NCBI RefSeq assembly: GCF_019168305.1 | Contig: NZ_JAHTBI010000047.1 | Span: 59,263 to 123,262 of the forward strand | Source: Pseudomonas aegrilactucae | GTDB taxonomy: Bacteria > Pseudomonadota > Gammaproteobacteria > Pseudomonadales > Pseudomonadaceae | DNA length: 64,000 nucleotides | Reading direction: 5' to 3' | In this document: positions 17,182-26,504 of the stretch, piece after piece | How the letters are laid out: the number at the start of each line of letters is the position of its first letter | Position numbering within the stretch: the stretch's first letter is position 1 | The notes under the pieces: model-generated | Databases searched by the model: none | What the model was told of the DNA's origin: nothing | The model's input: the letters and a program-made list of their open reading frames with translations, nothing else | Program-made: the position numbers and the translations under genes

Positions 17182-18161
17182 TGTTCGGCCTATGGAAAAC
17201 CTGGAAAGCCCTGGAGGCCCGGGGCATCATGGGTATCAACCGGCGCAATGCGGACTACGTCCTCAAGTACAACAAGCGCAACCTGTACCCGATCGTCGAC
17301 GACAAGATCATCACCAAGGAACGGGCGATCAAGGCCGGCATCCACGTACCGGAAATGTACGGGGTGATCTCCACCGAGAAGGAAATCGACAAGCTCGACG
17401 AGATCATCGGCGGGCGCAGCGACTTCGTCATCAAGCCGGCGCAGGGCGCTGGCGGTGACGGCATCCTGGTGATCGCCGACCGCTTCGAGAACCGCTACCG
17501 CACGGTGTCGGGCAAGATCATCAGCCACGAGGAAATCGAGCACCAGGTGTCGAGCATCCTCACCGGGCTGTACTCGCTGGGCGGCCACCGTGACCGCGCA
17601 CTGATCGAGTACCGGGTGACCCCCGACCAGATCTTCAAGAGCATCAGCTACGAAGGCGTGCCGGACATCCGCATCATCGTGCTGATGGGCTACCCGGTGA
17701 TGGCCATGCTGCGCCTGCCGACCCGCCAGTCCGGCGGCAAGGCCAACCTGCACCAGGGCGCCATCGGCGTGGGTGTGGACCTGGCCACCGGCCTGACCCT
17801 GCGCGGCACCTGGCTGAACAACATCATCAGCAAGCACCCCGACACCACCAACGCGGTGGACGGCGTGCAACTGCCGAACTGGGACGGCTTCATGAAGCTC
17901 GCCGCCGGTTGCTACGAGCTGTGCGGGCTGGGCTACATCGGCGTGGACATGGTGCTGGACCAGGACAAGGGCCCGCTGATTCTGGAACTCAACGCCCGCC
18001 CCGGCCTGAATATCCAGATCGCCAACGACTGCGGGCTCACGCTGCGCACCCACGCAGTCGAGGCGCACCTGGAAACGCTGGCCAAAAATGGCATCAAGGA
18101 AAGCGTCGAAGAGCGCGTGCGCTTCGCCCAGGAGCTGTTCGGCCACATCCCCGCGCAATGA
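17181..18161 (+). CDS. ATP-grasp ligase (alpha-L-glutamate ligase-like, RimK superfamily)
   Basis: A 326-residue cytoplasmic protein with an ATP-grasp fold: FVIKPAQGAGGDGILVI near residue 80 (phosphate-binding loop), EYRVTPDQIF, DIRIIVLMGYPVMAMLRLP, and the metal-binding C-terminal LELNARPGLNIQIAN. This family makes amide or ester links with carboxylate substrates activated by ATP, in the manner of RimK or gamma-glutamate ligases. It is translated in overlap with the transglutaminase-like protein and forms a module with the exported protease. The carboxylate and acceptor cannot be told from sequence. A GC-rich hairpin follows. Confidence 0.85.
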   Translation: MFGLWKTWKALEARGIMGINRRNADYVLKYNKRNLYPIVDDKIITKERAIKAGIHVPEMYGVISTEKEIDKLDEIIGGRSDFVIKPAQGAGGDGILVIADRFENRYRTVSGKIISHEEIEHQVSSILTGLYSLGGHRDRALIEYRVTPDQIFKSISYEGVPDIRIIVLMGYPVMAMLRLPTRQSGGKANLHQGAIGVGVDLATGLTLRGTWLNNIISKHPDTTNAVDGVQLPNWDGFMKLAAGCYELCGLGYIGVDMVLDQDKGPLILELNARPGLNIQIANDCGLTLRTHAVEAHLETLAKNGIKESVEERVRFAQELFGHIPAQ

Positions 18162-18168
18162 TCGGCCC

Positions 18169-18197
18169 CCGCCCCGGCGCACCTGCGCACGGGGCGG
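18169..18197 (+). terminator. GC-rich hairpin after the ATP-grasp gene
   Basis: CCGCCCCG (18169-18176) pairs with CGGGGCGG (18190-18197), with an inner GCGCA-TGCGC stem. There is no U-run, so it may act as a pause or message end rather than a classical terminator. It separates the three-gene module from pabB. Confidence 0.4.
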
Positions 18198-18270
18198 TCG
18201 GTCGATGCGCTAGGAGCAACGCCTGCAGGGGGCTACAATGCCTGCCCCGCCTCGACAGCTGCTTACTCGA

Positions 18271-19614
18271 ATGCACACCTGTACACTCCACCCCCTGCCC
18301 TACCTGGCCGACCCTGGCGCCTATTTCGCCCGTGTTCGCCACGCCCCAGGTGCGGTACTGCTCGACAGCGCGCGCCCCAGCGCCGAGCGCGGTCGCTATG
18401 ACCTGCTCAGCGCCTGGCCTGTGTGCACCCTTGCCCCCGACACCGATGAAGACGGCCTGAGCTACCTCCAACGCCTGCGCGAACAGCTGGCGGCGCTTGG
18501 CCCCGCACAATTGCCGGCGGGGGTGGAACTGCCGTTTGCCGGCGGCCTGATAGGCTACCTCAGCTACGACTTCGGCCGGCGCCTGGAGCACCTGCCCGCC
18601 GTTGCCCGCGACGACCTGGGCCTGGCCGATGCGAGCCTTGGACTGTATGCCTGGGCACTGATCAGCGACCACCAGCTGCAGACCAGCCAACTGCTGTTTC
18701 ATCCGGCCCTGGCGGCCACCGAGCGCGCACGGCTGGTACAGCTGTTCGACAGTGCACCGGCTCACGTAGCGGGCACGTTCACCCTGGCCTCGCCCATGCA
18801 GGGCGACCTGAGTGCCGATGACTACCGCCAGGCATTCGAGCAGGTGCAGGCCTACATCCACGCCGGGGACTGCTACCAGATCAACCTGACCCAGCGCTTT
18901 CGCGCGCCCTGCCAGGGCGAGCCGTGGGTCGCCTACCAGGCACTGCGGGCGGCCTGCCCCACACCGTTCTCGGGCTTCCAGGCACTGGCCGACGGCAGCA
19001 CGCTGCTGAGCTTCTCGCCGGAGCGCTTCATCCGGGTCAGCGCGGGCCAGGTCGAGACCCGGCCGATCAAGGGTACCCGCCCGCGCAGCGCCGACCCGAC
19101 AGAAGATGCGGCCAACGCCGCGGAACTGCTGGAAAGCGCCAAGGACCGTGCCGAGAACCTGATGATCGTCGACCTGCTGCGCAACGACCTGGGCCGCACC
19201 TGCGCCATCGGCTCGGTGAGCGTGCCGGAGCTGTTCAGCCTGGAAAGCTACCCCAATGTGCATCACATGGTCAGCAGCGTGACCGGGCGCCTGGCGCCGG
19301 GCAAGGACGCGCTGGACCTCATCGCCGGCAGCTTCCCCGGGGGCTCGATCACCGGCGCGCCGAAGATTCGCGCGATGCAGATCATCGACGAGCTGGAACC
19401 CAGCCGGCGCGCGCTGTATTGCGGGTCACTGCTGTATGTGGACGTGCGCGGAGAGATGGACAGCTCGATCGCCATTCGCAGCTTGCTGGTGAAGGACGGC
19501 CAGGTGTGCTGCTGGGGCGGCGGCGCGGTGGTGGCGGATTCGCAATGGGAGGCGGAGTACGCCGAGTCGATCACCAAGGTCAAGGTGCTGCTCGAGACCT
19601 TGCAGGGCCTCTGA
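18271..19614 (+). CDS. pabB: Aminodeoxychorismate synthase component I
   Basis: PabB aminates chorismate to 4-amino-4-deoxychorismate, the first step to p-aminobenzoate and folate, with ammonia from PabA. The 447-residue protein has the chorismate-binding C-terminal domain: PIKGTRPR with the family lysine, AENLMIVDLLRNDLGR, GSITGAPKIRAM, and SSIAIRSL. The N-terminal half has FAGGLIGYLSYDFGRRLE. The PIKGTRPR lysine separates it from TrpE. The ATG at 18271 (MHTCTLHPLPYLADPG) is preferred to one 11 codons upstream. It has its own transcription unit; a REP pair follows directly. Confidence 0.93.
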   Translation: MHTCTLHPLPYLADPGAYFARVRHAPGAVLLDSARPSAERGRYDLLSAWPVCTLAPDTDEDGLSYLQRLREQLAALGPAQLPAGVELPFAGGLIGYLSYDFGRRLEHLPAVARDDLGLADASLGLYAWALISDHQLQTSQLLFHPALAATERARLVQLFDSAPAHVAGTFTLASPMQGDLSADDYRQAFEQVQAYIHAGDCYQINLTQRFRAPCQGEPWVAYQALRAACPTPFSGFQALADGSTLLSFSPERFIRVSAGQVETRPIKGTRPRSADPTEDAANAAELLESAKDRAENLMIVDLLRNDLGRTCAIGSVSVPELFSLESYPNVHHMVSSVTGRLAPGKDALDLIAGSFPGGSITGAPKIRAMQIIDELEPSRRALYCGSLLYVDVRGEMDSSIAIRSLLVKDGQVCCWGGGAVVADSQWEAEYAESITKVKVLLETLQGL

Positions 19615-19617
19615 AAA

Positions 19618-19684
19618 CTTCGCTGGCAAGCCAGCTCCCACAGGGTCAGCGGTGATCCCTGTGGGAGCTGGCTTGCCAGCGAAG
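19618..19684. repeat. Inverted pair of REP palindromes
   Basis: Copies at 19618-19644 and 19658-19684, separated by only 13 bases, fill the space between the convergent ends of pabB and thrH. Each is identical to the 6.45-kb copies over the core CTTCGCTGGCAAGCCAG. Confidence 0.9.
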
Positions 19685-19690
19685 GCGGCC

Positions 19691-20308
19691 TTACAGGCTC
19701 AACGTCCTGTTCGAAGCCTTGATGAACTCTTTCTTCAACGCGTCGAAGTCATGCACCGCCGGGAACTGCGGGAACTCACTGATCACGTTCTGCGGCGCAT
19801 GGAACAGAATCCCCGCATCCGCTTCGCCCAGCATGGTGGTGTCGTTGTACGAATCGCCCGCCGCAATCACCCGGTAGTACAAACTCTTGAAGGCCAGTAC
19901 CGACTGACGCTTGGGGTCTTTCTGGCGCAGTTGATAGCCGGTCACCCGATCGTTCTCGTCAGTGATCAGGCGATGGCACAGCAAGGTCGGAAAGCCCAGC
20001 TGGCGCATCAAGGGCTGCGAGAACTCGTAGAAGGTGTCGGACAGGATCACCACCTGGAAGCGCTCACGCAGCCAGTCGACGAACTCGATGGCGCCGTCCA
20101 GCGGCTTGAGCGTGGCGATCACCGCCTGGATGTCGGACAGCTTAAGGCCGTGCTCATCCAGAATGCGCAGGCGCTGCTTCATCAGCACGTCGTAATCGGG
20201 GATGTCACGGGTGGTCGCCCGCAGCGATTCGATTCCGGTTTTTTCCGCGAAGGCGATCCAGATCTCCGGGACCAGTACACCTTCCAGGTCGAGACAGGCA
20301 ATTTCCAC
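19691..20308 (-). CDS. thrH: Phosphoserine phosphatase / homoserine phosphotransferase
   Basis: ThrH is a haloacid-dehalogenase enzyme that dephosphorylates phosphoserine and can pass the phosphate to homoserine, linking serine and threonine biosynthesis. The 205-residue protein has the HAD motifs: LDLEGVLVPE at the N-terminus (nucleophile D7), VILSDTF (motif II Ser), the lysine segment ending in DPKRQSV, and GDSYNDTTML (motif III Asps). The start codon is GTG at 20308, with GAGGAG six bases upstream. It is a single gene facing cysH. Confidence 0.93.
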   Translation of the reverse strand: MEIACLDLEGVLVPEIWIAFAEKTGIESLRATTRDIPDYDVLMKQRLRILDEHGLKLSDIQAVIATLKPLDGAIEFVDWLRERFQVVILSDTFYEFSQPLMRQLGFPTLLCHRLITDENDRVTGYQLRQKDPKRQSVLAFKSLYYRVIAAGDSYNDTTMLGEADAGILFHAPQNVISEFPQFPAVHDFDALKKEFIKASNRTLSL

Positions 20309-20436
20309 AGCTCACTCCTCGAACAACGCTAAAAATGGAAGCCGCACTCTACAGGCGCGCCGTCTAACCCGGCAATTTTTGTTAACATTCGCCTATTACG
20401 AGCGCCAAGCGCCATTCAATGACCGGAAGCCGCCTG

Positions 20437-21171
20437 ATGAGCCAACCCTTCGACGTCGCCGCCCTCGCCGCGACCTACGCCAACAAGTCCCCGCAAGACA
20501 TCCTCAAGCTCGCCTTCGAGCACTTCGGCGACGACCTGTGGATCTCCTTCAGCGGTGCCGAGGACGTGGTACTGGTGGACATGGCCTGGAAACTCAACAA
20601 GCAGGTCAAGGTCTTCAGCCTCGACACCGGCCGCCTGCACCCCGAGACCTACCGCTTCATCGACCAGGTACGCGAACAGTACAAGCTGCCCATCGAACTG
20701 CTGTCCCCCGACCGCAGCGCACTCGACCCCTTCGTCAAGGAAAAGGGCCTGTTCAGCTTCTACAAGGACGGCCACGGCGAATGCTGCGGCATCCGCAAGA
20801 TCGAGCCACTGCGCCGCAAGCTGAGCACCGTCAGCGCCTGGGCCACTGGCCAGCGCCGTGACCAGAGCCCCGGCACCCGCAGCCAGGTGGCCGCGCTGGA
20901 AATCGACAGCGCCTTCTCCACCCCTGAGCGCACCCTGTACAAGTTCAACCCGCTGGCGCAAATGAGCAGCGAAGAAGTGTGGGGCTACATCCGCATGCTT
21001 GAACTGCCCTACAACAGCCTGCACGAGCGCGGCTTCATCAGCATCGGCTGCGAGCCCTGCACCCGCCCGGTACTGCCCAATCAGCACGAGCGCGAAGGCC
21101 GCTGGTGGTGGGAAGAGTCGACGCAGAAGGAATGCGGCCTGCACGCCGGCAACCTGATCACCAAGAGCTGA
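20437..21171 (+). CDS. cysH: Adenosine 5'-phosphosulfate (APS) reductase
   Basis: CysH reduces APS to sulfite in assimilatory sulfate reduction, using thioredoxin. The 244-residue protein belongs to the cluster-bearing type found in pseudomonads: ECCGIRK (paired Cys) and CEPCTRP supply the [4Fe-4S] ligands, and the catalytic Cys is in the C-terminal ECGLHAG. The PP-loop is [16 protein letters not shown]. Cluster cysteines point to APS rather than PAPS as substrate. The ATG at 20437 ([10 protein letters not shown]) is preferred to one six codons upstream. Its likely activator, CysB, is encoded 2.7 kb downstream. Confidence 0.94.
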   Translation: MSQPFDVAALAATYANKSPQDILKLAFEHFGDDLWISFSGAEDVVLVDMAWKLNKQVKVFSLDTGRLHPETYRFIDQVREQYKLPIELLSPDRSALDPFVKEKGLFSFYKDGHGECCGIRKIEPLRRKLSTVSAWATGQRRDQSPGTRSQVAALEIDSAFSTPERTLYKFNPLAQMSSEEVWGYIRMLELPYNSLHERGFISIGCEPCTRPVLPNQHEREGRWWWEESTQKECGLHAGNLITKS

Positions 21172-21185
21172 TCACGCTGCACTGA

Positions 21186-21213
21186 ACAAAAAACCGGCCC
21201 CGGCCGGTTTTTT
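21186..21213 (+). terminator. Rho-independent terminator of cysH
   Basis: ACCGGCC (21193-21199) pairs with GGCCGGT (21202-21208), with an A-run before and TTTTTT after. It cleanly separates cysH from the regulator-transporter operon. Confidence 0.92.
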
Positions 21214-21231
21214 CATGCCCCAAGAAAAGCC

Positions 21232-21263
21232 TTGCCTGGCTCCACTAGTGTATTGCTACACTA
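21232..21263 (+). promoter_or_regulatory. Operator palindrome overlapping the promoter of the YtrA-type operon
   Basis: TAGTGTATTGCTACACTA at 21246-21263 is a perfect 7-base inverted repeat with a 4-base spacer, ending six bases before the ATG at 21270. A -10-like TACACT (21257-21262) sits inside it and TTGCCT (21232-21237) could be the -35, though 19 bases apart. Transcription would start about at the ATG, and no Shine-Dalgarno sequence is present, so the message may be leaderless. GntR proteins of this subfamily often repress their own operon through such sites. Confidence 0.6.
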
Positions 21264-21269
21264 ATACAC

Positions 21270-21668
21270 ATGGACGCCATCACCCTGCATATCGAACCCA
21301 GCTCCCCCGACCCGATCTATCGCCAGATCGTCGGCCAGATCACCCGCCTGATCAGCGCCGGCCAGTGCGTGCCAGGTACGCGCCTGCCCTCGGTGCGCGA
21401 CGTTGCCGGCGCACATGCGATCAACCCGATGACCGTCTCCAAGGCCTATGCCCTGCTCGAAAGCCAGGGCCTGCTGGAGCGCCAGCGCGGCAAAGGCATG
21501 CTGGTCGCCGGCGCCAGCCCCCACGCAAGCCCCGTGCACAGCCGCCTCGAAGCCCTGCAGCCAGCGCTGCTGGAGCTGGCACGCCAGGCCCATCAGTTGA
21601 ACCTGGGCGCCGACCAGGTGATCGAGGCTTTGCGCCCCCTCATTGACGAAAAAAGGAATCAGCCATGA
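21270..21668 (+). CDS. YtrA-subfamily GntR regulator
   Basis: A 132-residue regulator: a winged-helix domain (DPIYRQIVGQITRLISAGQCVPGTRLPSVRDVAGAHAINPMTVSKAYALLESQGLLERQRGKGMLVAG) followed by a short helical tail of about 45 residues, the YtrA layout that lacks a large effector domain. Such regulators control adjacent ABC transporter genes and often respond to envelope stress or antibiotics. It is the first gene of a three-gene operon, overlapping the ATPase gene by four bases (ATGA). No ribosome binding site is seen before the ATG. Confidence 0.88.
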   Translation: MDAITLHIEPSSPDPIYRQIVGQITRLISAGQCVPGTRLPSVRDVAGAHAINPMTVSKAYALLESQGLLERQRGKGMLVAGASPHASPVHSRLEALQPALLELARQAHQLNLGADQVIEALRPLIDEKRNQP

Positions 21669-22543
21669 TCGAAACACCCTGCCGGCACGCCGTGGCCGAA
21701 CTGCGCACGCTCAGCAAGCAGTATGCGTCCGTGCGCGTGCTGGATGAGGTTTCACTGAGTATCGAGCCCGGCACGATCCTGGGCCTGGTCGGACGCAACG
21801 GCGCGGGCAAGAGCACCCTGATCGAATGCCTGCTGGGCCTGCGCCAGGCCAGCCACGGCCAGGCCTGGCTGTTCGGCAAACCTGCCAGCCACATCGACGA
21901 CCTGGGCAAGGCCATGCTCGGTTATGTGCCTCAGCAGCCGGTCAGCTTCGACTGGATGAAGGTCGGCGAGCTGTTCGACTTCATGGCGGGTCTTTACCCC
22001 GACTGGGACCCTGCGCTGGTGACGCGCCTGATCGAACGCTTTGGCCTGGACAGCGGGCGCCGCCTGTTGACGCTCTCGCCAGGCGAACGCCAGCAGGTGG
22101 CGATCATCCGCGCCCTCGGCCCGCAACCGCGCCTTTTGGTGCTGGACGAGCCGGCCGCCGCCCTCGACCCGCTGGCACGCCGCGAACTGTTGCGCGAAAT
22201 CGTCGACATGGCCGGCGAGCGCGGCACCACGGTACTGTTCTCCACCCATATCATCTCGGACCTGGAGCGGGTCGCCTCGCACATCGCCGTGCTGCACCAG
22301 GGACGCCTACGCCTGCATGGCGAGCTGGACCTGCTCAAGGACGAACTGCGCCGGGTAGTGTGGCCCGAGCGCACGCCACCGGCACAGCCGTTGCCTGGCG
22401 AACTGTCACGACGCCCGCTCGACGAGGGGGGCTGGAGCCTGGTGGTACGTGACCCGGCGCGCGACCTTGCGGCCACGCTGCCTGGCGCCGCACGCGTGCA
22501 TGGCCTGAACCTGGAAGACCTGTTCGTGGAGTTGGCCGCATGA
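21665..22543 (+). CDS. ABC transporter ATP-binding protein
   Basis: A 292-residue ATPase with Walker A GRNGAGKST, Q-loop GYVPQQP, signature LSPGERQQ (a variant of LSGGQ), Walker B LLVLDEPAAALDPLARR and H-loop STHI. After the roughly 215-residue nucleotide-binding domain comes a variable tail of about 75 residues, as in exporters of the CcmA/YtrB type. It overlaps both neighbours by four bases, so regulator, ATPase and permease are translated together. The ligand is unknown. Confidence 0.9.
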   Translation: MIETPCRHAVAELRTLSKQYASVRVLDEVSLSIEPGTILGLVGRNGAGKSTLIECLLGLRQASHGQAWLFGKPASHIDDLGKAMLGYVPQQPVSFDWMKVGELFDFMAGLYPDWDPALVTRLIERFGLDSGRRLLTLSPGERQQVAIIRALGPQPRLLVLDEPAAALDPLARRELLREIVDMAGERGTTVLFSTHIISDLERVASHIAVLHQGRLRLHGELDLLKDELRRVVWPERTPPAQPLPGELSRRPLDEGGWSLVVRDPARDLAATLPGAARVHGLNLEDLFVELAA

Positions 22544-23871
22544 GCGCATGGCTGCGTTGGACGCTCCCCACCGCCTGGCTCAGGGCGGTGGGGCTGGCGC
22601 TGTGCGTGACGGGGCTGATCTTCAGCGCCCTGGTCGGGCGAACCTACGGCGAGGCCAGTTTCCCGCTGATCACCGCACAAGGTTGGGCACTGGCCACCAG
22701 CGCCTGGGCCGTGCTGCTCGGCACCCGCCTGTGCAACCTGGCCTACAGCATGGTCCGCCTGCGCGTGCCGGGCATACCCCGCACGCTGGCGCGCGGCGCG
22801 GCGCTACACCTGCTGCTGAGCATCGGCCTGCCGCTGCTTGGCCTGCTGGCATGGCAGCCGGCCGGCATCAGCAACCTGCTGCTGATGGCCGCGGTGTGGC
22901 TGGGCGCAACAGCCGGGCTGCTGCTGGTCAGCCTGCCGCTGCCGCTGTCGATGGTAGCGTTGCTGATCGTCGGCCTGAGCCCGGGGACCTTGCAAGCCCC
23001 TCTGCTCAGCACGGGCCTCGGCGTGCTCGCCGTGCTGCTGGCGAGCCTGGCCTGGCGCTGGCAACTGAGCGCAATACGCAGTGCCTGGATGATGCCACTG
23101 GGGGCTGCACTGGAGGGCAGCTTCGAACACCTGCTGCTGCCGATTGCCCGAGCACGCACTGCCACCCACAGAACACAAACCCGCGCAGTGCGCCCGCCGC
23201 CAGCAGGCGATCGCCTGTCTGCGATACTCGGGCCGGTATTCCAGACATTGCGCCAGCAGTACGGTCGCCGCGGGCAATGGCTGGGCTACCTGATTTTCAG
23301 TGCCTGCACAGGCTTCATCCTGTGGCTGCAAGGCCAGCAACAGGCCATCTTCGTGTCCGGCATGGCCTCCTTCGCATTGGTGATGCTGGCCAGCCAACCC
23401 GCCCGCACCCTGGCCAACCTGCGTACCCGCAGTCGCGCCACGCTGGCCGAGCTGCTGCTGATACCCGGGCTGCCCAGCCCCTCGCAACTGCCACGCGCGA
23501 TGGCCCGGCAATTGCTGGCAAGCCAGGGCGAAAAGCTGCTGATCGTCGCCCTGACCATGGCTGCGCTGGGCACCACCTGGCCACGGCTGAACGTAGCCTG
23601 GCTGCTGGGGCTGACGGGTTTCACCCTGCTGTTGCTGGTGTTTGCGCTGTGGATGGCATTGCTGGCCTGGCACTGGCCAGGCAAGCCTGCGCTGCGCGTG
23701 GCGTCAATCGGCGTGATGATGACGGCGGGCATCGCCAGCAGCACGATGCTGCATCTGCATGGCGACTTGCCGGCGCCCTGGATGGCGGGCTGGGCAGTGC
23801 TGGCGAGCGCAATGATCGCAGGGACGGGAAAACTCCATCAACGTGCCCAGGCCACCGCCGTGGCGGCCTGA
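22540..23871 (+). CDS. ABC transporter permease, multi-pass inner-membrane protein
   Basis: A 443-residue membrane protein with about ten hydrophobic helices in two blocks (residues 10-175 and 245-440) and a polar middle (about 190-240). It has no recognisable peptidase or periplasmic domain, and matches no named transporter I can identify. It is coupled to the ATPase gene by an ATGA overlap and ends 15 bases from the convergent cysB stop codon. Its pairing with a YtrA-type repressor suggests a role in resistance or envelope stress; that is inference. Confidence 0.82.
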   Translation: MSAWLRWTLPTAWLRAVGLALCVTGLIFSALVGRTYGEASFPLITAQGWALATSAWAVLLGTRLCNLAYSMVRLRVPGIPRTLARGAALHLLLSIGLPLLGLLAWQPAGISNLLLMAAVWLGATAGLLLVSLPLPLSMVALLIVGLSPGTLQAPLLSTGLGVLAVLLASLAWRWQLSAIRSAWMMPLGAALEGSFEHLLLPIARARTATHRTQTRAVRPPPAGDRLSAILGPVFQTLRQQYGRRGQWLGYLIFSACTGFILWLQGQQQAIFVSGMASFALVMLASQPARTLANLRTRSRATLAELLLIPGLPSPSQLPRAMARQLLASQGEKLLIVALTMAALGTTWPRLNVAWLLGLTGFTLLLLVFALWMALLAWHWPGKPALRVASIGVMMTAGIASSTMLHLHGDLPAPWMAGWAVLASAMIAGTGKLHQRAQATAVAA

Positions 23872-23886
23872 ACACGCCGCAATGGC

Positions 23887-24870
<984 letters not shown>

Positions 24871-24984
24871 TCAAATCAACTGGGCGTCACCGGCAGCAGC
24901 GACGATTTATAACTATATTAGTGGCTTAGAGAATAAATCTAGAACTATTTCTTCAGTTTTCTTGCATCGCCCTGCACCCGCTGC

Positions 24985-25482
24985 CTAGGCCTTGCGCCGC
25001 CCTCGATGCTGCGCCAGCGGCACCATATACACCGGCACCGGCGACAGCTGCAAAATGCGCACTGCAGTACGCCCCAACGGAATCTCTGCGCCCGCCCCCT
25101 GGCTGTGGCTGCCGACGATCAGCAGGTCGACGCTCAGGCGCTGGGCCTGCTCCAGAATGACATCCGCCGGATCGCCCTGGCGTACGCGCACGGCACGGAT
25201 CAGAGCGAGGTCTTCTTCCTCGCCCAGCTCATCACGAAAGTTTTCCAGCACGCGCTGCTCGATATTGGCCATCACCGTGTTCAAGGCACGACCACGCACC
25301 TGGGCCAGGGTGTGTTCGTCCAGGTAGCTTTCCAGCAGGGATTCGGCGAACTGGCCCATCGGCTCGACGGCGTGGATCACATACAGCTCGGCGCTGAAAC
25401 TGCGCGCCAGCGCCAGCGCGTGTTGCATGACATATGGCGAGTACAGACCGAGGTCCGTTGCACACAGCATCGAACGGATCAT
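24985..25482 (-). CDS. Single-domain universal stress protein (UspA family)
   Basis: A 165-residue cytoplasmic protein of one USP domain: MIRSMLCATDLGLYSPYVMQHALALARSFSAELYVIHAVEP at the start, DLLIVGSHSQGAGAEIPLGRTAVRILQLSPVPVYMVP near the end. The nucleotide-binding glycine pattern is only partly kept. The ATG at 25482 is preceded by GAGGAGG at good spacing; the 11 codons upstream are not needed. Unlike the gene at 1.9 kb, I see no ANR box in front of it. Confidence 0.88.
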   Translation of the reverse strand: MIRSMLCATDLGLYSPYVMQHALALARSFSAELYVIHAVEPMGQFAESLLESYLDEHTLAQVRGRALNTVMANIEQRVLENFRDELGEEEDLALIRAVRVRQGDPADVILEQAQRLSVDLLIVGSHSQGAGAEIPLGRTAVRILQLSPVPVYMVPLAQHRGRRKA

Positions 25483-25575
25483 TTGACCTCCTCGACTGCC
25501 GAGACGGCAGAGCAAGGTTCAGCTTAGCAGCGCGCAAACGACGCGCCCGGCCGTCTGGCGCCCTGCCCGCCCGAC

Positions 25576-26484
25576 TCAGCCGGGGGTGCGCTCGTTGCTG
25601 ATGCCATGCGGTACGTGCCCGGTCGCGACCACCCCGCGCGCGCGTTCGCAGTGCCCTGCCTGATCGTCGAAAAACACATCGGCGGCGAACGCCTCGAGGA
25701 ACGCCGACTTGTCCAGGCCGCCAAGAAACAGCGACTCGTCCAGGCGAATATCCCATTCGCGCAGGGTACGAATCACGCGCTCATGGGCCGGTGCAGAACG
25801 CGCGGTAACCAGAGCCGTGCGGATCGGACACGCGCCGCTGGGAAACTCGTTCTGCAAAGCATTCAAGGCGGCCAGAAACGGCTTGAACGGCCCGCCACGC
25901 AACGGCTCTCGGGCCGACTCGCGCTCGCTGGCCTGGAATGCCTCCAGCCCGCCCAGTTGGTACACACGCTCGGACTCGTCGGAAAACACCACCGCATCGC
26001 CATCGAATGCGATGCGCAGTTCGGCGCTGGCGGCCCGACGCGCGCCCCCGGAGAGAATGGTGGCGGCAGCGAAGCCGGCATCGAGCGCACTGCGTACGTC
26101 CTCGGCGTCGGTGGACAGGAACAGGTGGCAACCGAACGCGGCGAGGTAGGGGTAAGGACTGCGCCCGCCCACGAAGGCCGCACGGGAGATGCCCAGCCCG
26201 TAGTGCTCGATGGAATTGAACACACGCAGCCCGGTGTCCGCGCTGTTGCGCGACACCAGCACTACCTCGACCCGCGCCTGGCCAAGGCTGGCATTGAGGC
26301 CCAGAAGCTTTTCCACCAGCAGGAAGGCATCACCGGGCTGCAGGTACTCGTCTTCGTGCTCGATCTGGTACTGACGGTAAGCTTCGACGCCATGGTCGAG
26401 GAACACCCGATGGCTCTCGCTGAGATCGAACAGCGCCCGCGATGAAATAGCCACCACCAGCTTGTCGCCAAGGCCTTTGCTCAT
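25576..26484 (-). CDS. 5'-nucleotidase (cytosolic, PF06189 family)
   Basis: A 302-residue HAD-type enzyme predicted to dephosphorylate nucleoside 5'-monophosphates. It begins with LVVAISSRALFDLSESHRVFLDHGVEAYRQYQ and has RIAFDGDAVVFSDESERVYQ (catalytic Asp region), LVTARSAPAHERVIRTLREW and FFDDQAGHC, the expected order for this family. The ATG at 26484 follows GGAG with good spacing. The next gene upstream, a ketopantoate-reductase-like gene, ends only 20 bases away, so the two are probably cotranscribed, although no functional link is clear. Confidence 0.87.
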   Translation of the reverse strand: MSKGLGDKLVVAISSRALFDLSESHRVFLDHGVEAYRQYQIEHEDEYLQPGDAFLLVEKLLGLNASLGQARVEVVLVSRNSADTGLRVFNSIEHYGLGISRAAFVGGRSPYPYLAAFGCHLFLSTDAEDVRSALDAGFAAATILSGGARRAASAELRIAFDGDAVVFSDESERVYQLGGLEAFQASERESAREPLRGGPFKPFLAALNALQNEFPSGACPIRTALVTARSAPAHERVIRTLREWDIRLDESLFLGGLDKSAFLEAFAADVFFDDQAGHCERARGVVATGHVPHGISNERTPG

Positions 26485-26504
26485 AGCATTCTCCTGGTCC
26501 GGGC

